A DNA stretch of 64,000 nt. Origin: Kushneria aurantia DSM 21353 (GTDB lineage: Bacteria > Pseudomonadota > Gammaproteobacteria > Pseudomonadales > Halomonadaceae). The number at the start of each line of letters is the position of its first letter. The stretch's first letter is position 1. The stretch lies in assembly GCF_000382245.1 (NCBI RefSeq), contig NZ_KB907866.1, positions 124,001-188,000 of the forward strand, given 5' to 3'. The translations under genes were made by a program, and so were the position numbers. The notes beneath the pieces are model-generated. The model saw only the letters and a list, made by a program, of their open reading frames with translations. It was not told the origin of the DNA and did no database searches. Shown in pieces: positions 38,600 to 49,500 of this stretch.

Positions 38600-39082
38600 T
38601 TAGTGCTGATGACCGTCTTCGCCGTGGACATGGCCGTGTTCGATCTCTTCCTGGCTGGCTTCACGCACGGACTCGACGTTGACGTCGAAGTTGAGCGTCT
38701 CGCCGGCGAGCGGGTGGTTGCCGTCGACCGTTACGGTGTCGCCTTCCAGTTTGGTGACGGTGACCAGCAGTGGACCGCCCTCGGTCTGTGCCTGAAACTG
38801 CATGCCGGGCTGGATGTCTTCCACGCCCTGGAAAGCGTCACGCGGCACGTCCTGAACCAGTGACGGCTGTACTTCGCCATAGCCTTCACCGGGTTCGACG
38901 CGAGCCTGCAGCGACTCGCCGCTTTCCTTGCCGTCAAGCTGCTTTTCCAGCCCCGGAATGATGTTACCGGAACCGTGAAGATAGGAGAGCGGCTCGCGAC
39001 CCTCAGAGCTATCAAGCACTTCACCGGCGTCGTTTTTCAGCGTGTAGTGGAAAGAAACCACTGTATTTTCCGTGATCTGCAT
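38600..39082 (-). CDS. FKBP-type peptidyl-prolyl isomerase, SlyD-like
   Basis: A 160-residue cytoplasmic prolyl isomerase/chaperone. VVSFHYTLKNDAGEVLDSS and PLSYLHGSGNIIPGLEKQL are FKBP motifs; the inserted flap domain (about residues 70-125) holds GEGYGE and the NHPLAG motif. The C-terminus HGHVHGEDGHQH is histidine-rich as in SlyD and likely binds nickel or other metals. AAAGGG is upstream of the ATG at 39082; the longer frame to 39157 lacks support. Confidence 0.93.
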   Translation of the reverse strand: MQITENTVVSFHYTLKNDAGEVLDSSEGREPLSYLHGSGNIIPGLEKQLDGKESGESLQARVEPGEGYGEVQPSLVQDVPRDAFQGVEDIQPGMQFQAQTEGGPLLVTVTKLEGDTVTVDGNHPLAGETLNFDVNVESVREASQEEIEHGHVHGEDGHQH

Positions 39083-39346
39083 GACAGAACCCTTTTGCAT
39101 CGTACGTGTCGGTTGCTCTGATACGTCGGAAGCATCGCTGTGTTCAATACTCGCCAACGCGCTACACTATTAAGTGGTGATGGCGTCTTCTTTTTCAACC
39201 CCGGTCCAAATGCAATGGCCAAATTTTTTCTGAAGAGCGATGTGCCCCTGGTGCGGCGCTTCAGGTCGCGTCGGCATCACGACGGATGCATTGCGCTTGC
39301 CATCAGGCTAAATTATGCACATCACTAAACCGATGCAGGAGAAGTC

Positions 39347-39631
39347 ATGACCGTTGCCATTATCTGGATTGTCATTTTTGTCGTGATCACCGCGCTGGCC
39401 TGGAAAACCTGGCAGGGCAGTTTCGGCAACATGGTCAAGCGCGCAGTGCCCACAATGCTGCAGGGAGACGGTGGAGAGGTCGACCGTGCGATCTGGAGTC
39501 TGGTGGCCGGCGTGCTGTTTGCCACCCTGATGGTCAAGCCCGCCTCGATGGTGTTGACCCTGATTCTGATCGGTCTGATCGCGCTGCTGGTACGCTGGGT
39601 GATTCGCTTTGCGATGAAGAAGGTGCACTGA
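39347..39631 (+). CDS. Small membrane protein of unknown function
   Basis: A 94-residue protein with an N-terminal helix (residues 3-19) and two close hydrophobic segments (about 49-65 and 67-85), ending in a basic RFAMKKVH. CAGGAGAA lies just before the ATG, which supports it as real. I do not recognise the family. It is followed by a hairpin terminator shared with putP. Confidence 0.7.
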   Translation: MTVAIIWIVIFVVITALAWKTWQGSFGNMVKRAVPTMLQGDGGEVDRAIWSLVAGVLFATLMVKPASMVLTLILIGLIALLVRWVIRFAMKKVH

Positions 39632-39656
39632 AGGCGTTCGACACCAGGTTAACTGA

Positions 39657-39680
39657 AAAGGGCTCCGCAAGGAGCCCTTT
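39657..39680. terminator. Hairpin between convergent genes
   Basis: A 10-bp stem AAAGGGCTCC / GGAGCCCTTT with loop GCAA, flanked by A's on the left and T's on the right. It separates the small membrane protein gene from putP, whose stop is 22 bases further on. Confidence 0.8.
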
Positions 39681-39701
39681 GATGTTGGCGGCGCAGATGC
39701 T

Positions 39702-41198
39702 TCATGATCGGCTGGCGATCTGCTGATATTCACCGGCATCGCTGGTTGCACGGCTCACCACCACGATAGCGATGAAGGAAGCGATAAACCCGGGAATGAT
39801 TTCATAGACACCGGGACCTCCCAGAAACGACGAGCTCCAGCCCAGCGCGATCCACACCATTACCGTGAGGGCACCGACTACCATGCCCGCCAGAGCGCCC
39901 GCGCCATTGGTACGCGACCACATCAGCGACAAAATGATCAGGGGGCCAAAGGCTGCACCGAAACCGGCCCAGGCATTGCTCACCAGCCCCAGCACCTGAG
40001 AGTTGGGGTCGGAAGCAATAAAGGCAGCGACTATCCCCACCAGCACGACACTAATGCGGCCCACGCTGACAACCTCCTTTTCCGCGGCTTGCTTACGCAG
40101 GAAAAGACGATAGAAATCTTCGGTCAGTGATGAGGAGGCGACCAGCAGCTGACTGGAAATGGTGCTCATGATGGCAGCAAGCAGGGCGGCGTAGAGGAAA
40201 CCGGTGATCAGCGGATGGAAGAGGAGATTGGCCAGCACAATGAAGATCGTTTCCGGATTCTCTATGTCCAGGCCGTTGCGGATCGCGTAGGCGCGCCCGA
40301 AAATGCCTACCGAGATGGCTCCTGCCAGCGAAATGAACATCCAGCTCATGCCGATATTACGGGCGGTCGGCACATCCTTCACCGAGCGGATGGCCATGAA
40401 ACGTATGATGATGTGCGGCTGCCCGAAGTAGCCCAGCCCCCAGGTGACCGCCGAGAGCCAGCCGACAAGGGTCAGCCCCTGTGTCCAGGAGAGTAGCGCG
40501 GGATCGGTTTCATTGAGGGTCTGTGAGGCCTGGGAAAAACCGCCGCCCCCTTCGCCGAACAGCACCACCAGCGGCATGATCACCAGCGCCAGCATCATGA
40601 TGCAGCCCTGCACGAAGTCCGTCATGCTGACTGCCAGAAAGCCGCCGACGACCGTATAGACCAGCACCACGCACAGCGTAATGATCACGCCTGCCGAGTA
40701 GTCGCTCATCCCGCCAATATTGATCACGCCGGAAAAAGCGGTCTCGAACAGCCTGCCGCCGGCCACCAGGCCGGAAGCGGTATAGACCGCGAAAAAGACC
40801 ACGATGACGACCGCCGAGACCATGCGCAGCGGCAGCGCCCGGGTCGGGAAACGATTGGCCAGAAACTGGGGAATGGTAATGGCATTGCCGTAGTGAACCG
40901 ACTGCTCACGCAGCCGCGGTGCCACCAGTATCCAGTTGAAAAGCGCGCCCACGAACAGGCCGATACCGATCCAGGCCGAGCCCAGCCCGGAGACGAACAG
41001 TGCCCCGGGTAGGCCCAGCAGCAACCAGCCGGACATATCCGAGGCGCCGGCCGACAGGGCCGCCACCTTGGGGCTCAGGGTTCGCCCGCCGAGCATGTAG
41101 CCTTCGGAAGTGGAGGTCGAGGTGCGCATGGCGAACACCCCGATAGCGATCATCAGCGCAAAGTAGATAAAAAGACTGATCCAGACACCAATAGCCAT
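39702..41198 (-). CDS. putP: Sodium/proline symporter
   Basis: A 498-residue LeuT-fold SSS-family transporter with about 13 helices. GASDMSGWLLLGLPGALF and GYMLGGRTLSP are PutP-type motifs, and the Na+-site serine-rich SSQLLVASSSLTEDFY segment is present. It imports proline with sodium, for catabolism by the neighbouring PutA and as an osmoprotectant in a halophile (inference). AGGAGA precedes the ATG. It lies 141 bases downstream of putA on the same strand. Confidence 0.95.
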   Translation of the reverse strand: MAIGVWISLFIYFALMIAIGVFAMRTSTSTSEGYMLGGRTLSPKVAALSAGASDMSGWLLLGLPGALFVSGLGSAWIGIGLFVGALFNWILVAPRLREQSVHYGNAITIPQFLANRFPTRALPLRMVSAVVIVVFFAVYTASGLVAGGRLFETAFSGVINIGGMSDYSAGVIITLCVVLVYTVVGGFLAVSMTDFVQGCIMMLALVIMPLVVLFGEGGGGFSQASQTLNETDPALLSWTQGLTLVGWLSAVTWGLGYFGQPHIIIRFMAIRSVKDVPTARNIGMSWMFISLAGAISVGIFGRAYAIRNGLDIENPETIFIVLANLLFHPLITGFLYAALLAAIMSTISSQLLVASSSLTEDFYRLFLRKQAAEKEVVSVGRISVVLVGIVAAFIASDPNSQVLGLVSNAWAGFGAAFGPLIILSLMWSRTNGAGALAGMVVGALTVMVWIALGWSSSFLGGPGVYEIIPGFIASFIAIVVVSRATSDAGEYQQIASRS

Positions 41199-41339
41199 AA
41201 GGCTGTCTCCTGTTGTTGTTTATCGTGCGCTTCTGGCTGCGCATGTCATGGGCGGGGCGCCCGCGCCGCAGGGCCCCATTTTGACGCTGTTGGCAAACAT
41301 GGAATGTGCCTTCGTTTCGTTGTCTTGTTGATGAAGGAG

Positions 41340-44300
41340 TCAACCGTCGCCCAGCGACAGCAGCGACGCATTACCGCCCAGTGCCGCGGTGTTGACGGTG
41401 CGCGTCTTTTCCGCGGCAAAGCGCGGCAGATAGTGCGGTCCGCCGGCCTTGGGCCCGGTACCGGAAAAGCCCATACCGCCAAAGGGCTGTACGCCTACCA
41501 CGGCACCGATGATGTTGCGATTGACATAGACGTTGCCGACCCGAATGCGACGCGCCACATGGTTCGAGAAGGTCTCGTTGCGACTGTGTACGCCGAAGGT
41601 CAGGCCGTAGCCGCGGGCGTTGATGGTATCGATAACCCCATCGACCTCGCCGGCTTTGAAGGTGGCGATGTGCAGGATGGGGCCGAACTGCTCACTCTCC
41701 AGCGCCTCGATGCTGTCGATGCGAAAGGCGGTAGGGGCGATGAAGGTGCCGTTGGCGGCAATTTCCGGGTCGATGGGGGTTTCCGCCAGCAGCCGGTTTT
41801 CGCCCTTGAGCCGGTCGATGTGGGCCTGCAGCCCCTGCTGCGCGTCGGCGTCGATCACCGGACCAACATCGGTGGCCAGCAGGGTAGGGTCGCCCACCCT
41901 GAGTTCCGCCATGGCACCGCTGAGGGTCTCGATCACACGCTCGGCGATATCCTCCTGCACATAGAGCACACGCAGCGCACTGCAGCGCTGGCCGGCGCTC
42001 TGATAGCTCGACGCGATAACGTCGGCGACCACCTGCTCGGGCAGCGCGGTGGAGTCGACGATCATGGCGTTGAGGCCACCGGTTTCGGCGATCAGGGTAG
42101 GCAACGGGGCGTTGTCACGCGCCGCCAGCGCGCGGTTGATGAGCCCGGCCGTCTGCGTCGAGCCGGTGAAGGCAACGCCGGTAATGCGGCTGTCGCTGCT
42201 CAGCACCGCGCCCACGGCCTCGCCATCGCCCGGCAGCAGCTGCACGACCTCGCGCGGCATGCCGGCTTCATGGAGCAGCTCGACAACGCGATGGGCAATC
42301 AGCGAGGTCTGCTCTGCCGGCTTGGCCAGTACGCTATTGCCGCTCACCGCGGCGGCCACGGTCTGACCACAGAAGATGGCGATAGGGAAGTTCCACGGGC
42401 TGATGGTGGCAAAGACGCCCTTGCCCTCCATGATCAGCTCGTTGGACTCGCCGGTGGGGCCGGGCAGCAGGGTCGGCGCGCCGAACAATTCGCGGGCGCG
42501 AGCCGCGTAGTAGCGGCAGAAATCGACCGCCTCGCGCACCTCGGCGACACCATCCGGCAGCAGTTTGCCACCCTCGAGACAGCACAGCGCCATCAGCTCT
42601 GCCATGTGATCTTCCATCAGCTCGGCGAAGCGCTCCAGAATGGCGGCGCGCTCCTCGACCGGGGTGTCGTTCCAGCCGGGGAAGGCCTTTTGGGCGGTGT
42701 CGATGGCGCGCTCGGTCTCCTCGCGACTGCACCAGCGGACGCGGCCGATGGTGCGCTGATGATCCCAGGGGCAGATCACATCCCGGACGTCGTCACTGTC
42801 GGCAGGATCGAACCCTACCAGCGGCCCGGCACGGTAGTCGCTGCGCGACAGAAAGGGCGCCATCGCCTCCTCGAGCGGCCGGAACTGGCTGGCGATATTG
42901 AGATCGACGCCCTTCGAGTTGCGCCGTCCGTCCGGATAGAGCTCGGCCGGCAGCGGAATGTGGCTGTTGAAATACTGCCCCACGCCTTCGAGGTTCTCGA
43001 CCGGATGCACACACAGCGACTCGACCGGCACTTCAGGGTCGACCAGTTGGTGGACGAAGGAAGAGTTGGCGCCGTTCTCCAGCAGCCGGCGCACCAGGTA
43101 GGGCAGCAGGTCCTTGTGAGCGCCGACCGGCGCATAGATACGACAGCGGGTGCCGGGTCGGGCGCGCTCCAGCGCCGCGTCGTAGAGCGCCTCGCCCATG
43201 CCGTGCAGGCGCTGGAACTCGAAGTCGCGATCGAACTGCTCGGAGAGGTCGATAATGGTGGCGATGGTGTGGGCGTTGTGGGTGGCGAACTGGGGGAAGA
43301 GGCGTTCGCGGGTGTTATCCGAGAGCAGATAGGTGGCGCAGGCCAGATAGGTCACATCGGTACACGCCTTGCGGGTGAAGACCGGATAGCCGTCCACACC
43401 GAGCTGCTGGGCGTTCTTGATCTCGGTATCCCAGTAGGCGCCCTTGACCAGTCTTACCGGAATCACGCCGCCGCGTTCGTCGGCGATTCGAGTGAGCCAC
43501 TGCAGCATCGGCAGGGCGCGCTTGGAGTAGGCCTGCACCACCATGCCGAAGCGGTTCCAGCCGCGGCAGGTATCGCTTTCGAACACCGCCCGAAACACCT
43601 CCATCGACAGCTCGAGGCGATCGACCTCCTCGGCATCGATGGTAATGGCGACATCCTGCTCCCGGGCCAGGGCGACCAGCTCGTGCACCGAGGCGACCAG
43701 CTCCTCGAGTACCTGCTCGCGGCGACCGAACTCATAGCGCGGGTGCAGTGCCGACAGCTTGATCGACACCGACGGCGCCGGCGTGTCGTCCGCCAGTCTG
43801 GCCCCCGCGCCGCCTACCGAACGGATGGCGTTGGCGTAGTCGTCGAAGTAGCGTTTGGCATCGTCGCGGGTCAGGGCGGCCTCGCCCAGCATGTCGTAGG
43901 AGTAGGTGTAGCCCTTGTCGAACAGCGGCTTCGAGCGCTTGATCGCCTCATCGATATCGCGCCCCAGCACGAACTGGCGGCCCATCACCTTCATCGCCTC
44001 GCGCATCGCGCGACGGATCACCGGTTCGCCCATGCGGTTGACCATGCGATTGATAAAGCCTGCCGGTTTGCCCTCGCGAGGGTGATCGAGCCTGACCACG
44101 CGCCCGGTGGTCAGTAGCCCCCAGGTGGAGAAGTTGACAAACCAGGAGTCGCTTTGACCGGCGTATTTTTCCCACTCGCCGACGCTCAGGCGATCCTCGA
44201 TCAGCGCATCGGTGGTGGCACTGTCGGGAATGCGCAGTAGTGCCTCGGCCAGACACATCAGCATCAACCCCTCGCGGGTGCTGAGGCTGTACTGCTGCAG

Positions 44301-44531
44301 CAGTTCGTCGATCGAGTCGCTGGCGCTGTCCATCGCTCGCACGTCGCGCACCAGCTGGGCGGTGCGTTCGGCAATGCGGTCGAAATCCTGCCGATCGGTC
44401 TGCAGCAGTGCGATGAACTCCCCGATCAGCTCATTTTCACTGGCAATGTAGTGATCGCTGACGCGATCGTAGAGCGTGTCGGGAGGCTGCTGCCAGCTCT
44501 GTGGATCGAGAATCTGTTGGCTTGTGAGCAT
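41340..44531 (-). CDS. putA: Bifunctional proline dehydrogenase / L-glutamate gamma-semialdehyde dehydrogenase
   Basis: A 1063-residue enzyme oxidising proline to glutamate in two steps with substrate channelling. The FAD-dependent proline dehydrogenase barrel spans roughly residues 100-450, with VRLVKGAYWDTEI near 364; the P5C dehydrogenase domain spans about 520-1030, with AETGGLNAMI and the catalytic Cys near residue 850 in SAGQRCSALRV. It begins with MLTSQQILDPQSW and lacks the N-terminal ribbon-helix-helix DNA-binding domain of the 1320-residue E. coli PutA, so it should not be self-regulating. AAGGAAA precedes the ATG. Confidence 0.95.
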   Translation of the reverse strand: MLTSQQILDPQSWQQPPDTLYDRVSDHYIASENELIGEFIALLQTDRQDFDRIAERTAQLVRDVRAMDSASDSIDELLQQYSLSTREGLMLMCLAEALLRIPDSATTDALIEDRLSVGEWEKYAGQSDSWFVNFSTWGLLTTGRVVRLDHPREGKPAGFINRMVNRMGEPVIRRAMREAMKVMGRQFVLGRDIDEAIKRSKPLFDKGYTYSYDMLGEAALTRDDAKRYFDDYANAIRSVGGAGARLADDTPAPSVSIKLSALHPRYEFGRREQVLEELVASVHELVALAREQDVAITIDAEEVDRLELSMEVFRAVFESDTCRGWNRFGMVVQAYSKRALPMLQWLTRIADERGGVIPVRLVKGAYWDTEIKNAQQLGVDGYPVFTRKACTDVTYLACATYLLSDNTRERLFPQFATHNAHTIATIIDLSEQFDRDFEFQRLHGMGEALYDAALERARPGTRCRIYAPVGAHKDLLPYLVRRLLENGANSSFVHQLVDPEVPVESLCVHPVENLEGVGQYFNSHIPLPAELYPDGRRNSKGVDLNIASQFRPLEEAMAPFLSRSDYRAGPLVGFDPADSDDVRDVICPWDHQRTIGRVRWCSREETERAIDTAQKAFPGWNDTPVEERAAILERFAELMEDHMAELMALCCLEGGKLLPDGVAEVREAVDFCRYYAARARELFGAPTLLPGPTGESNELIMEGKGVFATISPWNFPIAIFCGQTVAAAVSGNSVLAKPAEQTSLIAHRVVELLHEAGMPREVVQLLPGDGEAVGAVLSSDSRITGVAFTGSTQTAGLINRALAARDNAPLPTLIAETGGLNAMIVDSTALPEQVVADVIASSYQSAGQRCSALRVLYVQEDIAERVIETLSGAMAELRVGDPTLLATDVGPVIDADAQQGLQAHIDRLKGENRLLAETPIDPEIAANGTFIAPTAFRIDSIEALESEQFGPILHIATFKAGEVDGVIDTINARGYGLTFGVHSRNETFSNHVARRIRVGNVYVNRNIIGAVVGVQPFGGMGFSGTGPKAGGPHYLPRFAAEKTRTVNTAALGGNASLLSLGDG

Positions 44532-44741
44532 AAAGTTTCCTTGCGCAGTCGGCCGACGCCAATGACTCGCCGGCGGTCACCCTGGTAAAGGGCGAAATTG
44601 TAGGTTTGTTGTCACGCATTCGAAGCGCAGGCTTTCGTGTCACCGATGCGTATGGTGGAAAGCTTGAATCAGGTTACCGGAAAAGGTGGGCGGTGTTGAT
44701 ATTCAACCTGAACGTAGAGGTGGATGGACCACAAGCTGCGC

Positions 44742-45098
44742 TCAACCCTGCAGAGTAGAGCGCGCATACAGGTACTGACGCAGTGCGGCGATCTCCTCCA
44801 TGCCGGCGGCGCTGAACAGCGCGCCGCCCTGGGCCGCCTGCCAGGGGCGGCCATGTTCATCCATGATCATCTGGCAGCGACGACGCACGTTCTCCAGCAC
44901 AGGGTCGTGGCGGATGGGATAGCCGACAAGCGTATGCCAGCGCTGCTCGGAGAGACGACGTGCCAGTGCATCGTCGAGCAGTGTCAGCAGATCCTGCTCG
45001 CTGGTGCGAAAGCGCGGCGTGCGTGACAGCACCAGCGCCAGCACCATCAGGCCGATGATCAGCAGACAGACGGTGAAGGTGACCAGAAATATCGTCAT
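44742..45098 (-). CDS. Hypothetical protein with one N-terminal membrane helix
   Basis: A 118-residue protein: a single strong transmembrane helix (MTIFLVTFTVCLLIIGLMVLA region, residues 2-24), then a soluble, Arg-rich helical domain with SEQRWHTLVGYPIRHDPVLE and YLYARSTLQG. I do not recognise the family. No clear ribosome site precedes ATG 45098. It lies 59 bases after the CNNM gene on the same strand and may be cotranscribed. Confidence 0.6.
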   Translation of the reverse strand: MTIFLVTFTVCLLIIGLMVLALVLSRTPRFRTSEQDLLTLLDDALARRLSEQRWHTLVGYPIRHDPVLENVRRRCQMIMDEHGRPWQAAQGGALFSAAGMEEIAALRQYLYARSTLQG

Positions 45099-45157
45099 GG
45101 CAGTGCCGGGCGGGAGGTGAAACGAACGTTGGTCAGTGTAGCATGTCGGCTCTCGGC

Positions 45158-46201
45158 TCAGCCCTCGCGCCGGTCGTGCTCTTCGCGCGAAAGACGAATG
45201 CGGCGCAGCCACAGCTGTTTGGCGTGATGGCGCATATTGGAGACGTTATCGGTCTCGTCGATGATCTCCTGACCGAGAATGGTTTCGAGAATATCTTCCA
45301 TGGTCAAAAGCCCCACCCAGGTGTCGTGATCGTCGTAGACCACGCCCATATGATGGTGGTCGTTGAGCATCTGGATAAAGGCATGCTCGACACTCGCATC
45401 GGCTCTGATCGTCTTGATCGGATGCATCAGCGCAGAGAGCTGGTCGTTGTCATTGGCGTGGTAGATATCGAGCTTGTGGATATAGCCCAGCGTCTGCTCC
45501 GGCGGCGCCATCACCGGATAGCGGCTCAAGGGGACGCGGCCGAACGCCCTGTCGAATTCGGCGACGCTCATCTGCGGCGTCACGGTCAGGCAGACCGTGC
45601 GCGGGGTCATCACCTCGCGGGCACTGATGTCGTGGAGGTTGAGGATGTTGACGATGGTGCGGCTCTCGTCGGCGTCCACCACTCCCTTTTCATACCCCAG
45701 CTGGGCCAGCGCCTTGATCTCATCGCGCACCTCGACATCGTTGCTGCCGCTGTTGCCGATACGTCGGGTGATCTGCTCCGAGATCCAGATAAAGGGTGTC
45801 AGCAGGCGCAGCATAATATGCAGCACGGGTGGCAGCAGCGGCGAGAGTTCACGCCAGTAGCAGGCGCCGATGGTCTTGGGAAGAATTTCCGACAGTATCA
45901 GAATCAGCAGTGTCATCACTGCCGAGGCGACGCCGATCCAGGTCTCCCCGAACACGATCGACACCTGGGCACCGACACCGGTGGCGCCGGCGGTGTGGGC
46001 GATAGTGTTGAGGGTAAGAATCGCCGCCAGCGGGCGATCGACATTGTCCTTCAGATTCTGCAGCGCGTGGTGCAGTTTCGGTCGCTGCTCCTTCAGGCTG
46101 GCGATATAGCTGGGCGTCAGCGACAGCAGGGCGGCTTCCAGTACCGAACAGAGAAAGGAGATACCGACGGCCAGCAGGGCGTAGATGATCAGCAGGATCA
46201 T
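45158..46201 (-). CDS. CNNM transmembrane domain / CBS-domain protein
   Basis: A 347-residue protein of the CorC/YtfL-HlyC class. The DUF21 (CNNM) membrane domain fills about residues 1-160 and includes EAALLSLTPSYIA and SEILPKTIGA; a CBS pair spans about 190-320, with the family-typical MTPRTV before it and TMEDILETILGQEI at its end. It lacks the C-terminal CorC_HlyC domain. Relatives affect magnesium or cobalt efflux; the ion here is inferred only. The frame is open to 46339 but the ATG at 46201 starts the membrane domain. Confidence 0.88.
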   Translation of the reverse strand: MILLIIYALLAVGISFLCSVLEAALLSLTPSYIASLKEQRPKLHHALQNLKDNVDRPLAAILTLNTIAHTAGATGVGAQVSIVFGETWIGVASAVMTLLILILSEILPKTIGACYWRELSPLLPPVLHIMLRLLTPFIWISEQITRRIGNSGSNDVEVRDEIKALAQLGYEKGVVDADESRTIVNILNLHDISAREVMTPRTVCLTVTPQMSVAEFDRAFGRVPLSRYPVMAPPEQTLGYIHKLDIYHANDNDQLSALMHPIKTIRADASVEHAFIQMLNDHHHMGVVYDDHDTWVGLLTMEDILETILGQEIIDETDNVSNMRHHAKQLWLRRIRLSREEHDRREG

Positions 46202-46543
46202 GGGCACTCGAACAGGGGCTGCAAAGCGTTCATTAGGGAGTGAGGCTACAGCGTAAGTCAATGGCAGGCGAAAAACTGCCACCCGGGGGCGTTCTTCCTT
46301 CCACTGGCCGGCGCATGGAGCAGCGGTGCCGGCGGTCATATTAAAGTCGGCACGTCGGATGCCGTTATAGTGAGTAACGCCCTATCTATTTTTGCGTTAG
46401 AGGACTGCCCGTTAAATGTGGGTCTTCGAACGACGTTTGTCGCCGCTTGCCATGCACGCTGTCGCTTTAACGGTTGCAAAACACCCGCCGGCAGACTGAA
46501 TGGCGCATGTAATAACCTGAACCGAATTCGTAAGGGATAGATT
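46202..46543. other. Divergent intergenic region
   Basis: This 342-base gap lies between the CNNM gene and the PAS-GGDEF-EAL gene and must hold both promoters. I see a weak 6-bp inverted repeat TAACGC/GCGTTA near 46374-46398 but no convincing promoter, gene or RNA. Confidence 0.4.
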
Positions 46544-49500
46544 GTGACGAGCAGCAGGCACGATATCTACAGCGTCGCACCCGAACAGCGTGCCCTCAAC
46601 ACTCACTTTGCAGTTGCCCTTTTCGATGCGGATTTCGGGCTCATACGAGCCAATCGGCGATATCTGGAGCTTTTCGGCGACGACATCGAGTTACTCAAAG
46701 GACACGACGAAGCTGCAACCTTCGTGTTGGAAGCAGAAAAGCATGCCTACCATGCATTGCGCCCGGCGCTTGAAAGCGGTGAGGCCTGCCAGTTCGTCTC
46801 TCTGAGAGTCCTTGGCAACGGCCACCAGGCATGGATCGAAGCCGATTATATGCCGCTGCTGGAAAATGGGGAACTGGTCAATGTTGCGGCGACCTATACC
46901 GATGTCACCCATATACACAATCGCGCCGCCGACGACCGCGGCCAGATCAGCGCTATTAATGCATCGCAGCTGGTCATGCACCTTTCGGTCGATGGCAGCA
47001 TACTTGAGGCCAACAGCCTGTTTCTGGAGGCTCTAGGATATCGCGAGGAGCAGTTGATCGGCCTTTCTCACGACGTTCTGGTAAGCCGGGAAGAGGCGGC
47101 AGGCGACGACTACCACATTTTCTGGCAGCGATTGCGCGACGGCGAGCACTGTAACGCTGAGTTCAGGCGCGTAGGCCAACAGGGCAACGAGGTCTGGCTG
47201 CAGGCCAGCTACAATCCGATTATCGATCCCGCGGGCCGTGTCAGCCGAATCGTTCAGTACGCCACCGACATTACCAGTGAAAAGCTGCGTCAGGCCGAAT
47301 ATCAGTGGCAGATTGCTGCGATTAACAAGTCGCAGGCGGTTATCGTCTTCGATATGTACGGCACGATCCTTGAGGTCAACGACCGTTTTCTGAAAGCGCT
47401 GGGTTATGAGCGTGACGAAGTCGTCGGCCAGCATCACCGTATTTTTGTGGTCCCCTCTTATGCGCACAGTATCGAGTACTCGCAGTTCTGGAAGCTGCTG
47501 CGCAACGGTCAGTATCACGCCGGTCAATATCAGCGCCTTTCAAAAGATGGGGAGCCTGTCTGGCTTCAGGCCACCTACAATCCGATTTTTGACATGAACG
47601 GCAGGGCCTTCAAGGTCGTCAAATACGCCTCGATAGTGACCGAAGAAAGAGCGCAGCAGACCGATCATCAGGGCCAGATCGCGGCGATTCACAAGTCACA
47701 GGCGGTCGTCTCTTTCGCGCTGGATGGCACCATCATCGATGCCAATGACAACTTCCTGAACCTCATGGGCTACCGCTACGCCGAGGTGCGCGGGCAGCAT
47801 CATATGATGTTCGTGGACCCCGCCGATAGTCTGGACAGCGACTACAGACTGTTCTGGGAGCGCCTGGCGCGGGGTGAACACCAGGTTGCCGAGTTTAAAC
47901 GATTGGCCAAAGGCGGTCGTGAGGTCTGGCTGCAGGCTACTTACAATCCGATCTTCGATATGAACGGGCGCCCGTTCAAGGTGGTGAAATACGCCACCGA
48001 TATCACGGCTGAAAAGCGTCAGCAGGCCGATTACAGAAGCCAGATCGAAGCTATCAATCGCTCTCAGGGGGTGGTTGAACTCGGCCTGGATGGCACGATT
48101 TTATCGGTCAATGACAATTTTCTGGCCACTCTCTGCTATCAGCGACAGGAGGTCGAAGGCCGGCACCACAGCATGTTGGTCATGCCGGGTGTCGAGCATA
48201 CGCAGGAGTATGCCGATCTGTGGTCAACGCTGAGATCCGGCACCTTTCACTCCGGTATGTTCAGGCGCCAGAAGCGTGATGGCGGAGAGGTCTGGCTACA
48301 GGCTACTTATAATCCGGTGCTCGATTTCAATGGCAAGCCCTACAAGATTATCAAGTTTGCCTCCGATGTTTCGGCCAATGTCGAGATGGCGAGAGCGCAT
48401 CACGAAGCGTCGAGACTGGCCCAGCATGATGCCACCACGGCGCTTCCCAATCGACTCAAGCTGGCCGGTTTCATGACCACGGCACTGCCGCATCCTTCGG
48501 CGCGTCTAGCTGTGCTGTATATCGATCTGGACCGTTTCAGGGCGGTCAATGACGCGCTCGGTTATAGAACCGGTGATTGTGTTCTGGGTGAAGTGGCGGA
48601 CCGGCTTCGCCGCAGCCTCGAAGACGATCAGATGGTTGCTCGTTTCGGTGCCGACGAATTTGTGGTGGCTGCTCCGGGGCTTGAAGAAGAAACTATCGAA
48701 ACGCTTTGCAGGACACTGCTGGCGCGCATCGGCGAACCCATACAGCATCAGGATGGTCAGATTAATCTTACAGCATCGATAGGGATAGCGATATCGCCCG
48801 CTGACGGCACCTCGCCCGATGATTTGCTCAAAAACGCCGATATCGCCATGCAACGTGCTCGGAGGGCCGGTCGCGCGACCTACAGCTTCTTCGCCGAAGA
48901 GATGAACGCGCGTATCACCTCGTATCGCATCAGGATCGATGATATACGTCGCGGCATTGCAAATCAGGAGTTTGTCCTCGAATATCAGCCGCGATTCGAC
49001 ACCCACGACAGGCGCGTCTTGAGTGTCGAGGCGTTGGTGCGCTGGCTTCATCCGGAAAAGGGGCTCGTTGGGCCGGGCGAGTTCATTGACCTTGCTGAAC
49101 GCAGTGGGCTGATTATCCCGCTGGGAGAATGGATACTGAATACCGCCTGCCGGACAATTGCCGCTCAACCGCACGATATCGGTGTTTCTGTCAATATCTC
49201 ACCGGTGCAGTTTCGAGGCGGTACACTGCTGGATACCGTCGAAAAGGCATTGGCCCGATCGGGGCTTGCAGCAGAACGGCTTGAGCTGGAGATTACAGAA
49301 AGTGTCCTGCTGGATAACCCCGATGAAATCAGGCCCATTCTGCAGCGTATCAAGTCGCTTGGCGTTAGGCTGGCGATCGACGACTTTGGTACCGGTCACT
49401 CTTCTCTGAGCTACCTGCGCTCTTTCCCTTTCGACGTCATCAAGATCGACCGGCAGTTCATCAGCGATATGGTCGTTCAGGACGGTGGGCGTGCTATCGT

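Noticed and set aside
41304-44117. Plus-strand ORF of 937 codons opposite putA
   Set aside because: A long open antisense frame caused by high GC at third positions; Arg/His/Gly-rich with no family pattern, while the minus strand encodes a complete PutA.
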